Shown here: one piece after another, positions 26,234-33,875 of the stretch
How the letters are laid out: each line of letters opens with the position of its first letter
How positions within the stretch are numbered: the stretch's first letter is position 1
Source: SHAN690 sp040221375
Lineage (GTDB): Bacteria; Bacteroidota; Bacteroidia; Flavobacteriales_G; Salibacteraceae
NCBI GenBank assembly: GCA_040221375.1
Contig: JAVKEP010000072.1
Span: forward strand, 25,251 to 89,250
DNA length: 64,000 nucleotides
Direction of reading: 5' to 3'
The notes under the pieces: model-generated
Told to the model about the DNA's origin: nothing
Seen by the model: the letters and a program-made list of their open reading frames with translations, nothing else
Database searches by the model: none
Translations under genes and position numbers: made by a program

Positions 26234-27494
26234 CGAGGTCTTCAAATTTCTGTTGAAGGAATTGTTCCGTATAGATGCGTAGCGCTTCGATGTCGATGTG
26301 CTCAGTTACTTCACCGGCGAAGGCTTGAACCAGCAACTTGCCTGCGGCCTCCTTGCTGAGGCCTCTGGTTTGTAGGTAAAACATCGCCTCTTCATCCAAC
26401 TGTCCGATGGTGCATCCGTGCGAGCATTTTACGTCATCCGCGTAAATTTCGAGCTCGGGCTTGGTATTGATCGTCGCCTTATCCGAAAGTAGAATGTTTT
26501 GGTTGCTCTGGAAAGCGTTGGTCTGTTGAGCTTCGCGGTGCACCATGATCTTCCCGTTAAAGACTCCGGTAGATCGATCGGTCATCACGCCCTTGTACAA
26601 CTCATTGCTGTTGCAATTTGGCGCCAAGTGGTCAACATAGGTATGGTTGTCGATGTGCTGTTTCCCTGAGGTGAAATACACTCCGTACATATTGCTTTCG
26701 CAACCTGTTCCGTTCACTGTGAAGTTTAAGTTGTTTCGCACCAAATTCCCAGAACTGGTGATCGTCACCACCTTGCTGGTGCTGTCCTTTTCTTGCGCAA
26801 CCTGCGTAGAGTGAATTTGTGCACTCTCCGAGCCTTCGTCTTGCATCAAGTAGAGGGAGGCATTCGCGCCTTCTCCAATGCTCATCTCGGTCACGGCGTT
26901 TGTGAATGCTCCTTGGTTATTCTGCCCGGCAAACAACTGAACGAATTCCGCTTTCGCGTTTGCGCCCACCAAAATGAGGTTACGCGCATTGTTGGCTTGA
27001 AGTTTACCGGCGCTGATTTGCAGTATACAAATTGGCTTTTCAACCTGAGCGCCATCAGCGACGGTAATGAATGCGCCGTCCTGAAAATAGCTCGTATTGA
27101 GCGCATTAAAGGCATGTCGGTCTCGGTCAACATAGCGATCTAAGTGATCGAGCATTTGGTCTTTTCGCGCACCTTCTGCCTTGCTCATCGCTGTCATTTC
27201 TACCCCTTGGATTGACCCGGTATCAGAAAGCCGTTCTGAGTATTTGCCGTTGATGAAAACGAGGTAATGGGCGTCGAGGTGGTCGATTCGGAACGATTCA
27301 ATGGAATCTATGTTGACCAAATTCCTTGCATAACTTGCCCCCAACAACGCCTGAACACGCGTGTATTTCCAATACTCATCCCGTGTAGTCGGAAACTCCA
27401 TTCCGTTGTGAATAACGGCCCTGGCCGACCCCTGCGCCGGGAAGAGGGCAGTCAATTCATCGAACTGTTTTAGAAAATCTAGTTTATTCGCCAT
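26226..27494 (-). CDS. sufD: SUF scaffold subunit SufD
   Basis: 422 residues with the SufBD beta-helix core. The conserved His of SufD is visible in 'VKCSHGCTIGQLDEEAM' near residue 365, and the core contains 'VNSMYGVY'-like and 'IDNHTYVDHLAP' segments that match the family. Forms the SufBC2D scaffold complex, in which SufD helps iron delivery in known cases. 9 bases after sufC. Confidence 0.97.
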   Translation of the reverse strand: MANKLDFLKQFDELTALFPAQGSARAVIHNGMEFPTTRDEYWKYTRVQALLGASYARNLVNIDSIESFRIDHLDAHYLVFINGKYSERLSDTGSIQGVEMTAMSKAEGARKDQMLDHLDRYVDRDRHAFNALNTSYFQDGAFITVADGAQVEKPICILQISAGKLQANNARNLILVGANAKAEFVQLFAGQNNQGAFTNAVTEMSIGEGANASLYLMQDEGSESAQIHSTQVAQEKDSTSKVVTITSSGNLVRNNLNFTVNGTGCESNMYGVYFTSGKQHIDNHTYVDHLAPNCNSNELYKGVMTDRSTGVFNGKIMVHREAQQTNAFQSNQNILLSDKATINTKPELEIYADDVKCSHGCTIGQLDEEAMFYLQTRGLSKEAAGKLLVQAFAGEVTEHIDIEALRIYTEQFLQQKFEDLDA

Positions 27495-27503
27495 GGTTAT
27501 CGT

Positions 27504-28268
27504 TTAGACTGCTTCTACTTCGTTGATGATCCAATCGTATCCTTTTTCTTCGAGTTCCAAGGCCAATGTCTTATCCCCTGACTTAACGATTCTTCCATTG
27601 TACAATACATGGACAAAATCCGGGACGATATAGTTGAGCAAACGCTGATAGTGTGTGATAAGGATGAAGGCATTGTCCTTCGATTTCAGTTTATTCACCC
27701 CATTCGCAACGATTTTGAGCGCGTCGATATCGAGTCCAGAATCGGTTTCATCCAGAATGCCGAGTCGGGGTTGTAACATTGCCATTTGGAAGATCTCGTT
27801 GCGCTTCTTTTCTCCTCCCGAAAAGCCTTCATTGACCGAACGATTGGCGAGTGATTGCTTGAGCTCAACCAGGGCCTGTTTTTCCTTGACCAATTGCATA
27901 AACTCTTTGGCCGATATGTCCTCCAAGCCTTGATGCGCCCGCTTGGCATTGATGGCGGCTTTGAGAAAGTTTATGTTGCTCACGCCTGGAATTTCGACTG
28001 GATACTGAAAGGCCAAGAACAGTCCTTCGCGCGAGCGCTCTTCCGGTGCCATTTCCAGCAGGTCCTTCCCAAGGAATTTAACGTGGTCGGCTTCAACTTC
28101 GTACTCCTCCCTACCTGCTAATACAGACGACAAGGTACTTTTCCCGCTCCCATTGGGACCCATAATTGCATGTACTTCTCCCGCGTTTACTTCAAGGTTG
28201 ATCCCCTTTAAAATCTGGTTGCCCTCGATTGAGGCGTGAAGGTTTTTAACGTCTAAAAAATCACTCAT
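27504..28268 (-). CDS. sufC: SUF ATPase SufC
   Basis: 254 residues. ABC-type ATPase: Walker A 'GPNGSGKST' (residues 37-45), signature 'FSGGEKKRNE' near 149 and Walker B 'LGILDETDSGLD' near 170. It drives the SufBC2D complex. The start (ATG 28268) lies inside the end of the upstream glycosyltransferase gene (8-base overlap), so the glycosyltransferase pair and sufC are on the same transcript. Confidence 0.97.
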   Translation of the reverse strand: MSDFLDVKNLHASIEGNQILKGINLEVNAGEVHAIMGPNGSGKSTLSSVLAGREEYEVEADHVKFLGKDLLEMAPEERSREGLFLAFQYPVEIPGVSNINFLKAAINAKRAHQGLEDISAKEFMQLVKEKQALVELKQSLANRSVNEGFSGGEKKRNEIFQMAMLQPRLGILDETDSGLDIDALKIVANGVNKLKSKDNAFILITHYQRLLNYIVPDFVHVLYNGRIVKSGDKTLALELEEKGYDWIINEVEAV

Positions 28269-29694
28269 TTCTCTTTGCTTTTATGTAGTAAACAATTGCG
28301 TTTTCTAATTGATCGATGGTGTCGACCGAATAACCTGTTCTTATCTTGGCTTTCATCTCCGAATTACTCGCCAAAACCTTGTCGCCAGGATGAATATCCC
28401 AGTTCGTAATCTGAATGGACTGGCCTTGGCTCTCAAGCTTGTGTTTATAAAATATCAACGCCCCACTGAACCCTTTGTGCATCACTTTCAAGCCATCTAT
28501 ATCCTTGTCTGACTTGGATGCTTGCCATAAGTACCTGGCACTCATCTCGTCCTTGGCGTGTCCAGATTCCATATAATTCGCCTGGGATTTTCCAAACATC
28601 CTGATGCTCGGCAACACCAATAACAAGGCGACCATTATCATTGTTTGCTTGTCCCCCATTGCATTTGAGACCCGAGCGCCTAAATAGGCAATCATCAACG
28701 CGAACAACGGCAGGACTGGGTTTAAGTAGTGTTCATATCGCGTACTGGAAAGGTTGAGAACGAGTAAGAAGCTTATGGCCATTACCGCTATGAGCTTTTG
28801 GACGTTACCTTCTTTGTATCGATCCTTAAGCGCTACGTATATCGCAACCAAAGCTATGCTGGTCCATTGAACAAACCTCGCCGACGTGAGGGTCTTGATA
28901 TAGTGGTCGTTCGATTTAAAGTATCCCATTGCTTCTGTGTACCGACCAATGTGTCGTTCAAACATGAAGGATAGGAAGCCGGGGTGGGCCGACTCTCTGA
29001 GTGCGATGTACAGCACAGGTATTCCCAACCCGATGCCCAGTGCCACATAAAACCCCTTCATTGTAAAGAGCTTTGGAATGCTTTCACGCTTGTACAGCAT
29101 CAAGTACACCGCCATGCCAGGAACGAACAAAAAGCCTGCTACCGACTTGGTTAAAAACGAAAGAGCTATCGCCGACCCCAATAATACCACCGACGCATTG
29201 TCTTCCTTCGCAAGGAACCTCTTGAATGCCAATAATTGCAGCAACATGGTGAACGCGAGCAAGGCGTCGGCCTCCATTCCTCTTCCTGTATGGTAGTGAA
29301 TAAAGCCGCCACTGGTCAGAAGCACCCCTGCGCCAAGCCAACCAGCGAGCGTTCCAAATTCGCGCTTTGCGAAAAAGAACACCATCAATACCGAGAGGGC
29401 TGCCGCAATTGCGCTCGGAAGCCTCAGCGCCAATTCATTGATTCCAAGCGTCTTCAGAAACAGGATTTGAATCCAAGATTGCAAAGGCGGCTTCGTACCA
29501 AGGTTGATCGGCGACCCGTCAAAATATGGGACCAACCATGAATTATGCATCATCATTTCGGTTGCGTGTACCGCGAAATAACTCTCGTCCCAAAGCCTCA
29601 CTGGAAAACTGTCTAGCTTCAGAAAGATGAACAGATAAATAGGAATTGTCAGCAGCAACCAACTCCATTCTTTGTATGAGCGGCTCGTGGTCAT
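28261..29694 (-). CDS. GT-C glycosyltransferase (GT39/ArnT-like), second of a pair, inside suf operon
   Basis: 477 residues, many membrane helices. The catalytic acidic pair of GT-C enzymes is seen in 'RLWDESYFAVHATEM' (Asp-Glu near residue 36), followed by 'KPPLQSWIQ' and 'RLPSAIAAAL', typical of the ArnT-like GT39/83 group. It ends in a soluble domain ('IDGLKVMHKGFSGALIFYKHK') that is also found in its neighbour, so the two are paralogues. It probably transfers a sugar from a polyprenyl phosphate in the periplasm. It overlaps sufC by 8 bases and the upstream GT by 4 bases. Confidence 0.85.
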   Translation of the reverse strand: MTTSRSYKEWSWLLLTIPIYLFIFLKLDSFPVRLWDESYFAVHATEMMMHNSWLVPYFDGSPINLGTKPPLQSWIQILFLKTLGINELALRLPSAIAAALSVLMVFFFAKREFGTLAGWLGAGVLLTSGGFIHYHTGRGMEADALLAFTMLLQLLAFKRFLAKEDNASVVLLGSAIALSFLTKSVAGFLFVPGMAVYLMLYKRESIPKLFTMKGFYVALGIGLGIPVLYIALRESAHPGFLSFMFERHIGRYTEAMGYFKSNDHYIKTLTSARFVQWTSIALVAIYVALKDRYKEGNVQKLIAVMAISFLLVLNLSSTRYEHYLNPVLPLFALMIAYLGARVSNAMGDKQTMIMVALLLVLPSIRMFGKSQANYMESGHAKDEMSARYLWQASKSDKDIDGLKVMHKGFSGALIFYKHKLESQGQSIQITNWDIHPGDKVLASNSEMKAKIRTGYSVDTIDQLENAIVYYIKAKRNE

Positions 29695-31178
29695 GGCTGT
29701 ATGACTTGCGTTTCAAACGGTGTTACAGAACTGTCTTTAGGAAGGACGGTCTTCTTCGAAATGATCTCAAACAGGTACACGTTTTCTAACTGATCCAATG
29801 TGTCCAAAACAAACAAGGAGTCGATCTCTTTCTTGTGCTTATCAGAATCCACGAGCGCTAGTTCGCCTACCTTCAAATCGAGGTTATTCTGCAGGTTGAT
29901 ATGTTGACCTGCAATCTTGAATTTATATTTATAGAACAAGAGCGCGCCATCAAAATGGTCATGCACGACATTCAAACCATCGATGTTTCGGCCTTCGTTG
30001 TACGCGTTGAATAGGTACTGCTCTTCCATTTCGTAATACTTAGACCACATGTCAATTTTGTTTTCTTGCGTTTTTCGCAACATCACATGGCATGGCCATG
30101 CAAATAAGAGTGCAATTAAAATTGCTTTTTGCCATGCTTTTAGTGGGGTAATCGCCAAGGAAACCAGGTAGCCCAAGCTCACCCCAATCAAGGGGTAAAT
30201 TGGCATTAAGTACCACTCAAGCTTACTTCGCGCGATGCTGATTAGTAAAAAATACACGAGGGTCAGCGTTGAGGCAAATTGGAAGGGCTTGGCCGCTGGA
30301 TCTTTTTTAAAGAACGGAAGAAAAACGGCCACCATCGCAAAGGGCAAATACATGCGAAGTCGCTCGTCTTTAAGTCGGTTGAAATAATAATCAATGGGTT
30401 GATCGTGCCCTACATCATTGACCAAGCGTCCGGCTTGTCGTCCAATTAAAAAGCTCATGTGGCCGGGTTGTGCAAGTTCGCGCACCAACAAATAGCTGAG
30501 TCCACCCAACACGCCTGTGCCGATGATTAAGTAGGTTTCTTTGGCCTTCAACGCGTCGATCAGGCTGCGTCGGTCGTAGAGCAAGAGGTACATCAAAAAC
30601 CCAGGAAGCATCATGAATCCGGCGACATTCTTTACCCAGAAGGAGATGGCGATCATGGCCGCAAGTCCCCAAAGCGCCTTTTTTTGTTTCGATGTTAGCC
30701 AGTTCCAAAAGAAGTATACTTGGGCAATAATAGTCAGCGTAAGCAGGGCGTCAGCCTCGCCACCTCTCGCTGTATGGAAGTGCACAAACCCGTCTATTGT
30801 GAGCATAAACAACGCGGCCATCCATGCCACCGACTCAGAAGACACCTTGCGTACCCAATGAAAAATTAGGAGAACTGTGAGTCCAGCGGCGATTGCGCTT
30901 GGCAAGCGAACAGCCAGTTCATTGTATCCGATCGCCTTAATGAAAACCATCTGAAGCCACGTCTGCAAAGGAGGCTTGCTGCCATAAAACACAGCCTCCC
31001 CGTTGTAGTACGGGACGAGCAGCGATCCACGTTCGAGCATTTCATATGCGTGAACCACGAACCAGCCTTCATCCCATAATCGAATATGGAACGCGCCCAA
31101 CTTCACGAATAAGAATGCATAGATAGGGACGAGCAAGAGGACCCAACTCAGGTGGCGGTATTTCGAGAAAAACTCCAT
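29691..31178 (-). CDS. GT-C glycosyltransferase (GT39/ArnT-like), first of a pair, inside suf operon
   Basis: 495 residues with the same layout as its neighbour: 'RLWDEGWFVVHAYEM' near residue 35, 'KPPLQTWLQMVF', 'RLPSAIAAGL', then the C-terminal soluble domain ('IDGLNVVHDHFDGALLFYKYK') and an extra C-terminal tail. ATG 31178, 6 bases after the sufB stop. The duplication sits between sufB and sufC and is translationally coupled on both sides, so it is not a late chance insertion in a non-transcribed gap. Confidence 0.85.
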   Translation of the reverse strand: MEFFSKYRHLSWVLLLVPIYAFLFVKLGAFHIRLWDEGWFVVHAYEMLERGSLLVPYYNGEAVFYGSKPPLQTWLQMVFIKAIGYNELAVRLPSAIAAGLTVLLIFHWVRKVSSESVAWMAALFMLTIDGFVHFHTARGGEADALLTLTIIAQVYFFWNWLTSKQKKALWGLAAMIAISFWVKNVAGFMMLPGFLMYLLLYDRRSLIDALKAKETYLIIGTGVLGGLSYLLVRELAQPGHMSFLIGRQAGRLVNDVGHDQPIDYYFNRLKDERLRMYLPFAMVAVFLPFFKKDPAAKPFQFASTLTLVYFLLISIARSKLEWYLMPIYPLIGVSLGYLVSLAITPLKAWQKAILIALLFAWPCHVMLRKTQENKIDMWSKYYEMEEQYLFNAYNEGRNIDGLNVVHDHFDGALLFYKYKFKIAGQHINLQNNLDLKVGELALVDSDKHKKEIDSLFVLDTLDQLENVYLFEIISKKTVLPKDSSVTPFETQVIQP

Positions 31179-31184
31179 GAACGA

Positions 31185-32633
31185 TTAACCGACGCTTCCT
31201 TCTAGGGATATGCTCAGCAGTTTCTGTGCTTCAATGGCGAATTCCATGGGGAGCTTATTCAGGACTTCTTTGGCGTACCCGTTGACAATTAGGCTAACCG
31301 CCTTTTCTTCATCAATACCCCGTTGCAGGCAGTAGAATATTTGATCCTCTCCAATCTTAGAGGTGGTGGCTTCATGCTCTACCTTGGATGTGCTGTTCTG
31401 CGTTTCAATGTATGGAAAGGTGTGCGCTCCACATTCGCTTCCTAAGAGGAGCGAATCGCACTGGCTAAAGTTCCTTGAATTGCTTGCTTTAGGCAGTATT
31501 TTCACCAAGCCTCGGTAACTGTTATTGCTCTTTCCGGCCGAAATTCCTTTCGAGATGATCGTGCTCTTGGTGTTTTTGCCAATGTGGATCATCTTGGTGC
31601 CCGTGTCAGCTTGTTGGTGGTTATTGGTCACGGCTACGGAATAAAATTCTCCAACGGAATGATCGCCTTTTAAGATGCAACTCGGATATTTCCACGTAAT
31701 CGCCGATCCGGTCTCAACTTGGGTCCAGCTGATTTTCGAATTATTTCCCTCGCAAAGTCCACGCTTCGTCACAAAATTGTAGATACCCCCTTTTCCGTTC
31801 TCGTCTCCCGGATACCAGTTCTGAACTGTGCTGTACTTGATTTCAGCATCGTCCATGGCAATCAACTCAACTACTGCTGCGTGCAATTGATTTTCATCCC
31901 GTTGTGGAGCCGTGCATCCTTCCAAATAGCTCACGTAGCTTCCTGATTCAGCCACGACCAACGTGCGTTCAAACTGGCCCGTTTGCGCTTCATTGATGCG
32001 GAAATAGGTGCTCAACTCCATCGGGCATCGTACCCCCTTGGGAATGTAGCAGAAAGATCCGTCTGTAAAAACAGCAGAGTTCAGCGCGGCGTAAAAATTG
32101 TCGTTGGAAGGCACCACTGTTCCCAGGTACTTCTTCACCAATTCAGGATGTTCCTTGACTGCTTCAGAAAACGAACAAAAGATGATGCCCAGCTCACCGA
32201 GTTTCGCTTTGAACGAAGTCTCTACACTTACGCTGTCGATCACCACGTCAACCGCCACGCCGACAAGTCTTTTTTGTTCCTCGGTGCTGATGCCCAACTT
32301 GTCGTACATGCTCTTGAGCTCGGGATCTACCTCATCCAAACTGTTGAGCTTCTTCTTAGTCTTGGGGGCGGAGTAGTAATAGATATCTTGAAAATCGACT
32401 TCAGGGTAATGCACATGTGCCCATGTTGGCTCCTGCATTTCCAGCCAGATTTTATATGCATTAAGCCGGTATTCGAGCAGCCACTCTGGCTCTTCTTTCT
32501 TGGCGGAAATCAAACGAATGATGTCTTCGTTCAATCCTTTCGGAGCCTTGTCCGACTCGAAATTTGAAACAAAGCCGAATTCGTACTTCTTCTGCTTTAA
32601 GTCTTTTGCTAATTCTTCTTCTGTGTATGCCAT
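31185..32633 (-). CDS. sufB: SUF scaffold subunit SufB
   Basis: 482 residues. The core beta-helix shows 'RNFSQCDSLLLGSECGAHTFP' in shorter family-typical parts ('CDSLLLGSECGAH') with the conserved Cys (near residue 400), and 'EGCTAPQ' near residue 245. Central scaffold on which the Fe-S cluster is built, with SufC and SufD. ATG 32633, 15 bases after sufA. Confidence 0.97.
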   Translation of the reverse strand: MAYTEEELAKDLKQKKYEFGFVSNFESDKAPKGLNEDIIRLISAKKEEPEWLLEYRLNAYKIWLEMQEPTWAHVHYPEVDFQDIYYYSAPKTKKKLNSLDEVDPELKSMYDKLGISTEEQKRLVGVAVDVVIDSVSVETSFKAKLGELGIIFCSFSEAVKEHPELVKKYLGTVVPSNDNFYAALNSAVFTDGSFCYIPKGVRCPMELSTYFRINEAQTGQFERTLVVAESGSYVSYLEGCTAPQRDENQLHAAVVELIAMDDAEIKYSTVQNWYPGDENGKGGIYNFVTKRGLCEGNNSKISWTQVETGSAITWKYPSCILKGDHSVGEFYSVAVTNNHQQADTGTKMIHIGKNTKSTIISKGISAGKSNNSYRGLVKILPKASNSRNFSQCDSLLLGSECGAHTFPYIETQNSTSKVEHEATTSKIGEDQIFYCLQRGIDEEKAVSLIVNGYAKEVLNKLPMEFAIEAQKLLSISLEGSVG

Positions 32634-32648
32634 CCTCGATGCTTAGGT

Positions 32649-32975
32649 TCAAATAGAAAAACTCTCGCCGCACCCGCACGTGCGATTCGCGTTTGGGTTG
32701 ATAAAGGAGAAGCCCTTTCCATTGAGTCCTCCGGCAAAATCCAATTCGGTTCCTACCAAGTAGAGGAAGCTCTTTTTATCGACCACGATTCGGACGCCCT
32801 TGTCTTCAAAGACCTTATCGTCTTCACGTAGTTGGGTATCGAAGTCCATCAAATAGGTCAACCCCGAACACCCTCCGCCTTTCACTCCTACACGGATGAA
32901 GGAATCCTGACTCACTTGTTGATCGGCCTTCAATTTGAAGACTTGATCCTTCGCGTTATCGCTTACCTTAATCAT
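32649..32975 (-). CDS. sufA: Iron-sulfur assembly A-type protein (SufA/IscA-like)
   Basis: 108 residues from ATG 32975; the TTG at 32984 was rejected. The three A-type cysteines are present: 'GGGCSGLTY' (Cys near residue 36) and 'TCGCGESF' at the C-terminus. It accepts an Fe-S cluster from the SUF scaffold and delivers it to target proteins. It is the first gene of the operon, 38 bases after the palindrome at 33014-33034. Confidence 0.95.
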   Translation of the reverse strand: MIKVSDNAKDQVFKLKADQQVSQDSFIRVGVKGGGCSGLTYLMDFDTQLREDDKVFEDKGVRIVVDKKSFLYLVGTELDFAGGLNGKGFSFINPNANRTCGCGESFSI

Positions 32976-33013
32976 GCTATTCAAACAGTTTGAGTTTCTA
33001 TTGGATTTGGGTC

Positions 33014-33034
33014 TATTTAGATTAAGTCTAAATA
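33014..33034 (-). promoter_or_regulatory. 21-bp palindrome upstream of the suf operon
   Basis: Perfect 8+8 inverted repeat TATTTAGA-TTAAG-TCTAAATA, located 39-59 bases before the sufA start. Its position and symmetry fit a dimeric repressor operator; the AT-rich TTTAGA/TCTAAA half-sites recall DtxR/IdeR- or Fur-like iron operators more than IscR sites. The regulator is not known. Confidence 0.6.
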
Positions 33035-33112
33035 AAAACCAAAATCACCGCGAAAATACCGCAAATAGGGGAAAGAAGCAAGGTCTCCGACTTAAAACTT
33101 ATCCGTTGGGCA

Positions 33113-33820
33113 TCATCCAGCCACTTCTTGCGCAAACTTGAGTTTCAATCGTTTACGAATGAGCCAGGTACAGAAGTAGAGCACGGGAGTATCGGCGAGC
33201 GCTGCCAGCGACTTGAACATCCAGCCATCTCTGACGAAACCGCCGATTTGTTCCCATGACAACGTTCCAGCAAATAGTACCACGACCACCAGCGTTGTGT
33301 CTACCAATTGAGAAACGACGGTCGATGCGTTGTTTCGTAGCCATAAATACCTTCCTCCTGTCAATTTTTTCCAAAAATGGAAGAGGCGTACATCCACGAG
33401 TTGAGCTATGATATAGGCCACCATCGACGACATGATTACGCGCCAAGAATTGCCGTAGGCGGTTTGGTACAACTCATCCGATACTGGGGATTCAGCGATC
33501 GATGGGAAGCGACTTCCCAGCCATAGGATGGCAAGAGTAAACACCAATGCTGCGAAACCCATCAGGACTACCTGATTGGTCTTTCGTTTTCCGTAAATTT
33601 CGGATAGAATATCGGTGACCAAGAAGGTGATTGGATAGGGCAAGACGCCCGCCGAAAGGATGAAGGTTTTGAATCCCAAATCGACCGTCACAAACTTATT
33701 TGCGATCAAATTGCACACGATGAGCGCCGTAACAAACAGCGTAGCGAGTAATAAATAGAGCCCGTCAGCTTTCTTTCGAGTAGCACGATTCATGGACACA
33801 AATGAATGGAATTTAGGCAT
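33113..33820 (-). CDS. Queuosine precursor transporter (YhhQ/VUT family)
   Basis: 235 residues, six or so membrane helices. The family signature is visible: 'VCNLIANKFVTV' and 'LPYPITFLVTDILSEIYGKR' (residues ~60-77), and 'FHFWKKLTGGRYLWLRNNAST'-like region after residue 140 with 'STVVSQLVDT'. It brings a queuosine precursor (preQ0/preQ1) across the inner membrane. The first ATG is 33820; a second at 33793 gives a start nine residues later and is about as likely. Confidence 0.93.
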   Translation of the reverse strand: MPKFHSFVSMNRATRKKADGLYLLLATLFVTALIVCNLIANKFVTVDLGFKTFILSAGVLPYPITFLVTDILSEIYGKRKTNQVVLMGFAALVFTLAILWLGSRFPSIAESPVSDELYQTAYGNSWRVIMSSMVAYIIAQLVDVRLFHFWKKLTGGRYLWLRNNASTVVSQLVDTTLVVVVLFAGTLSWEQIGGFVRDGWMFKSLAALADTPVLYFCTWLIRKRLKLKFAQEVAG

Positions 33821-33875
33821 GGATCCTTTGAAAAACTTGCTTATGGCCTTGCGTCAAAAGTCCTGAACTGCGTCT

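Noticed and set aside
31983..32567. Plus-strand frame of 194 codons opposite sufB
   Set aside because: sufB is one of the most conserved genes in the window; the opposite frame is a shadow.
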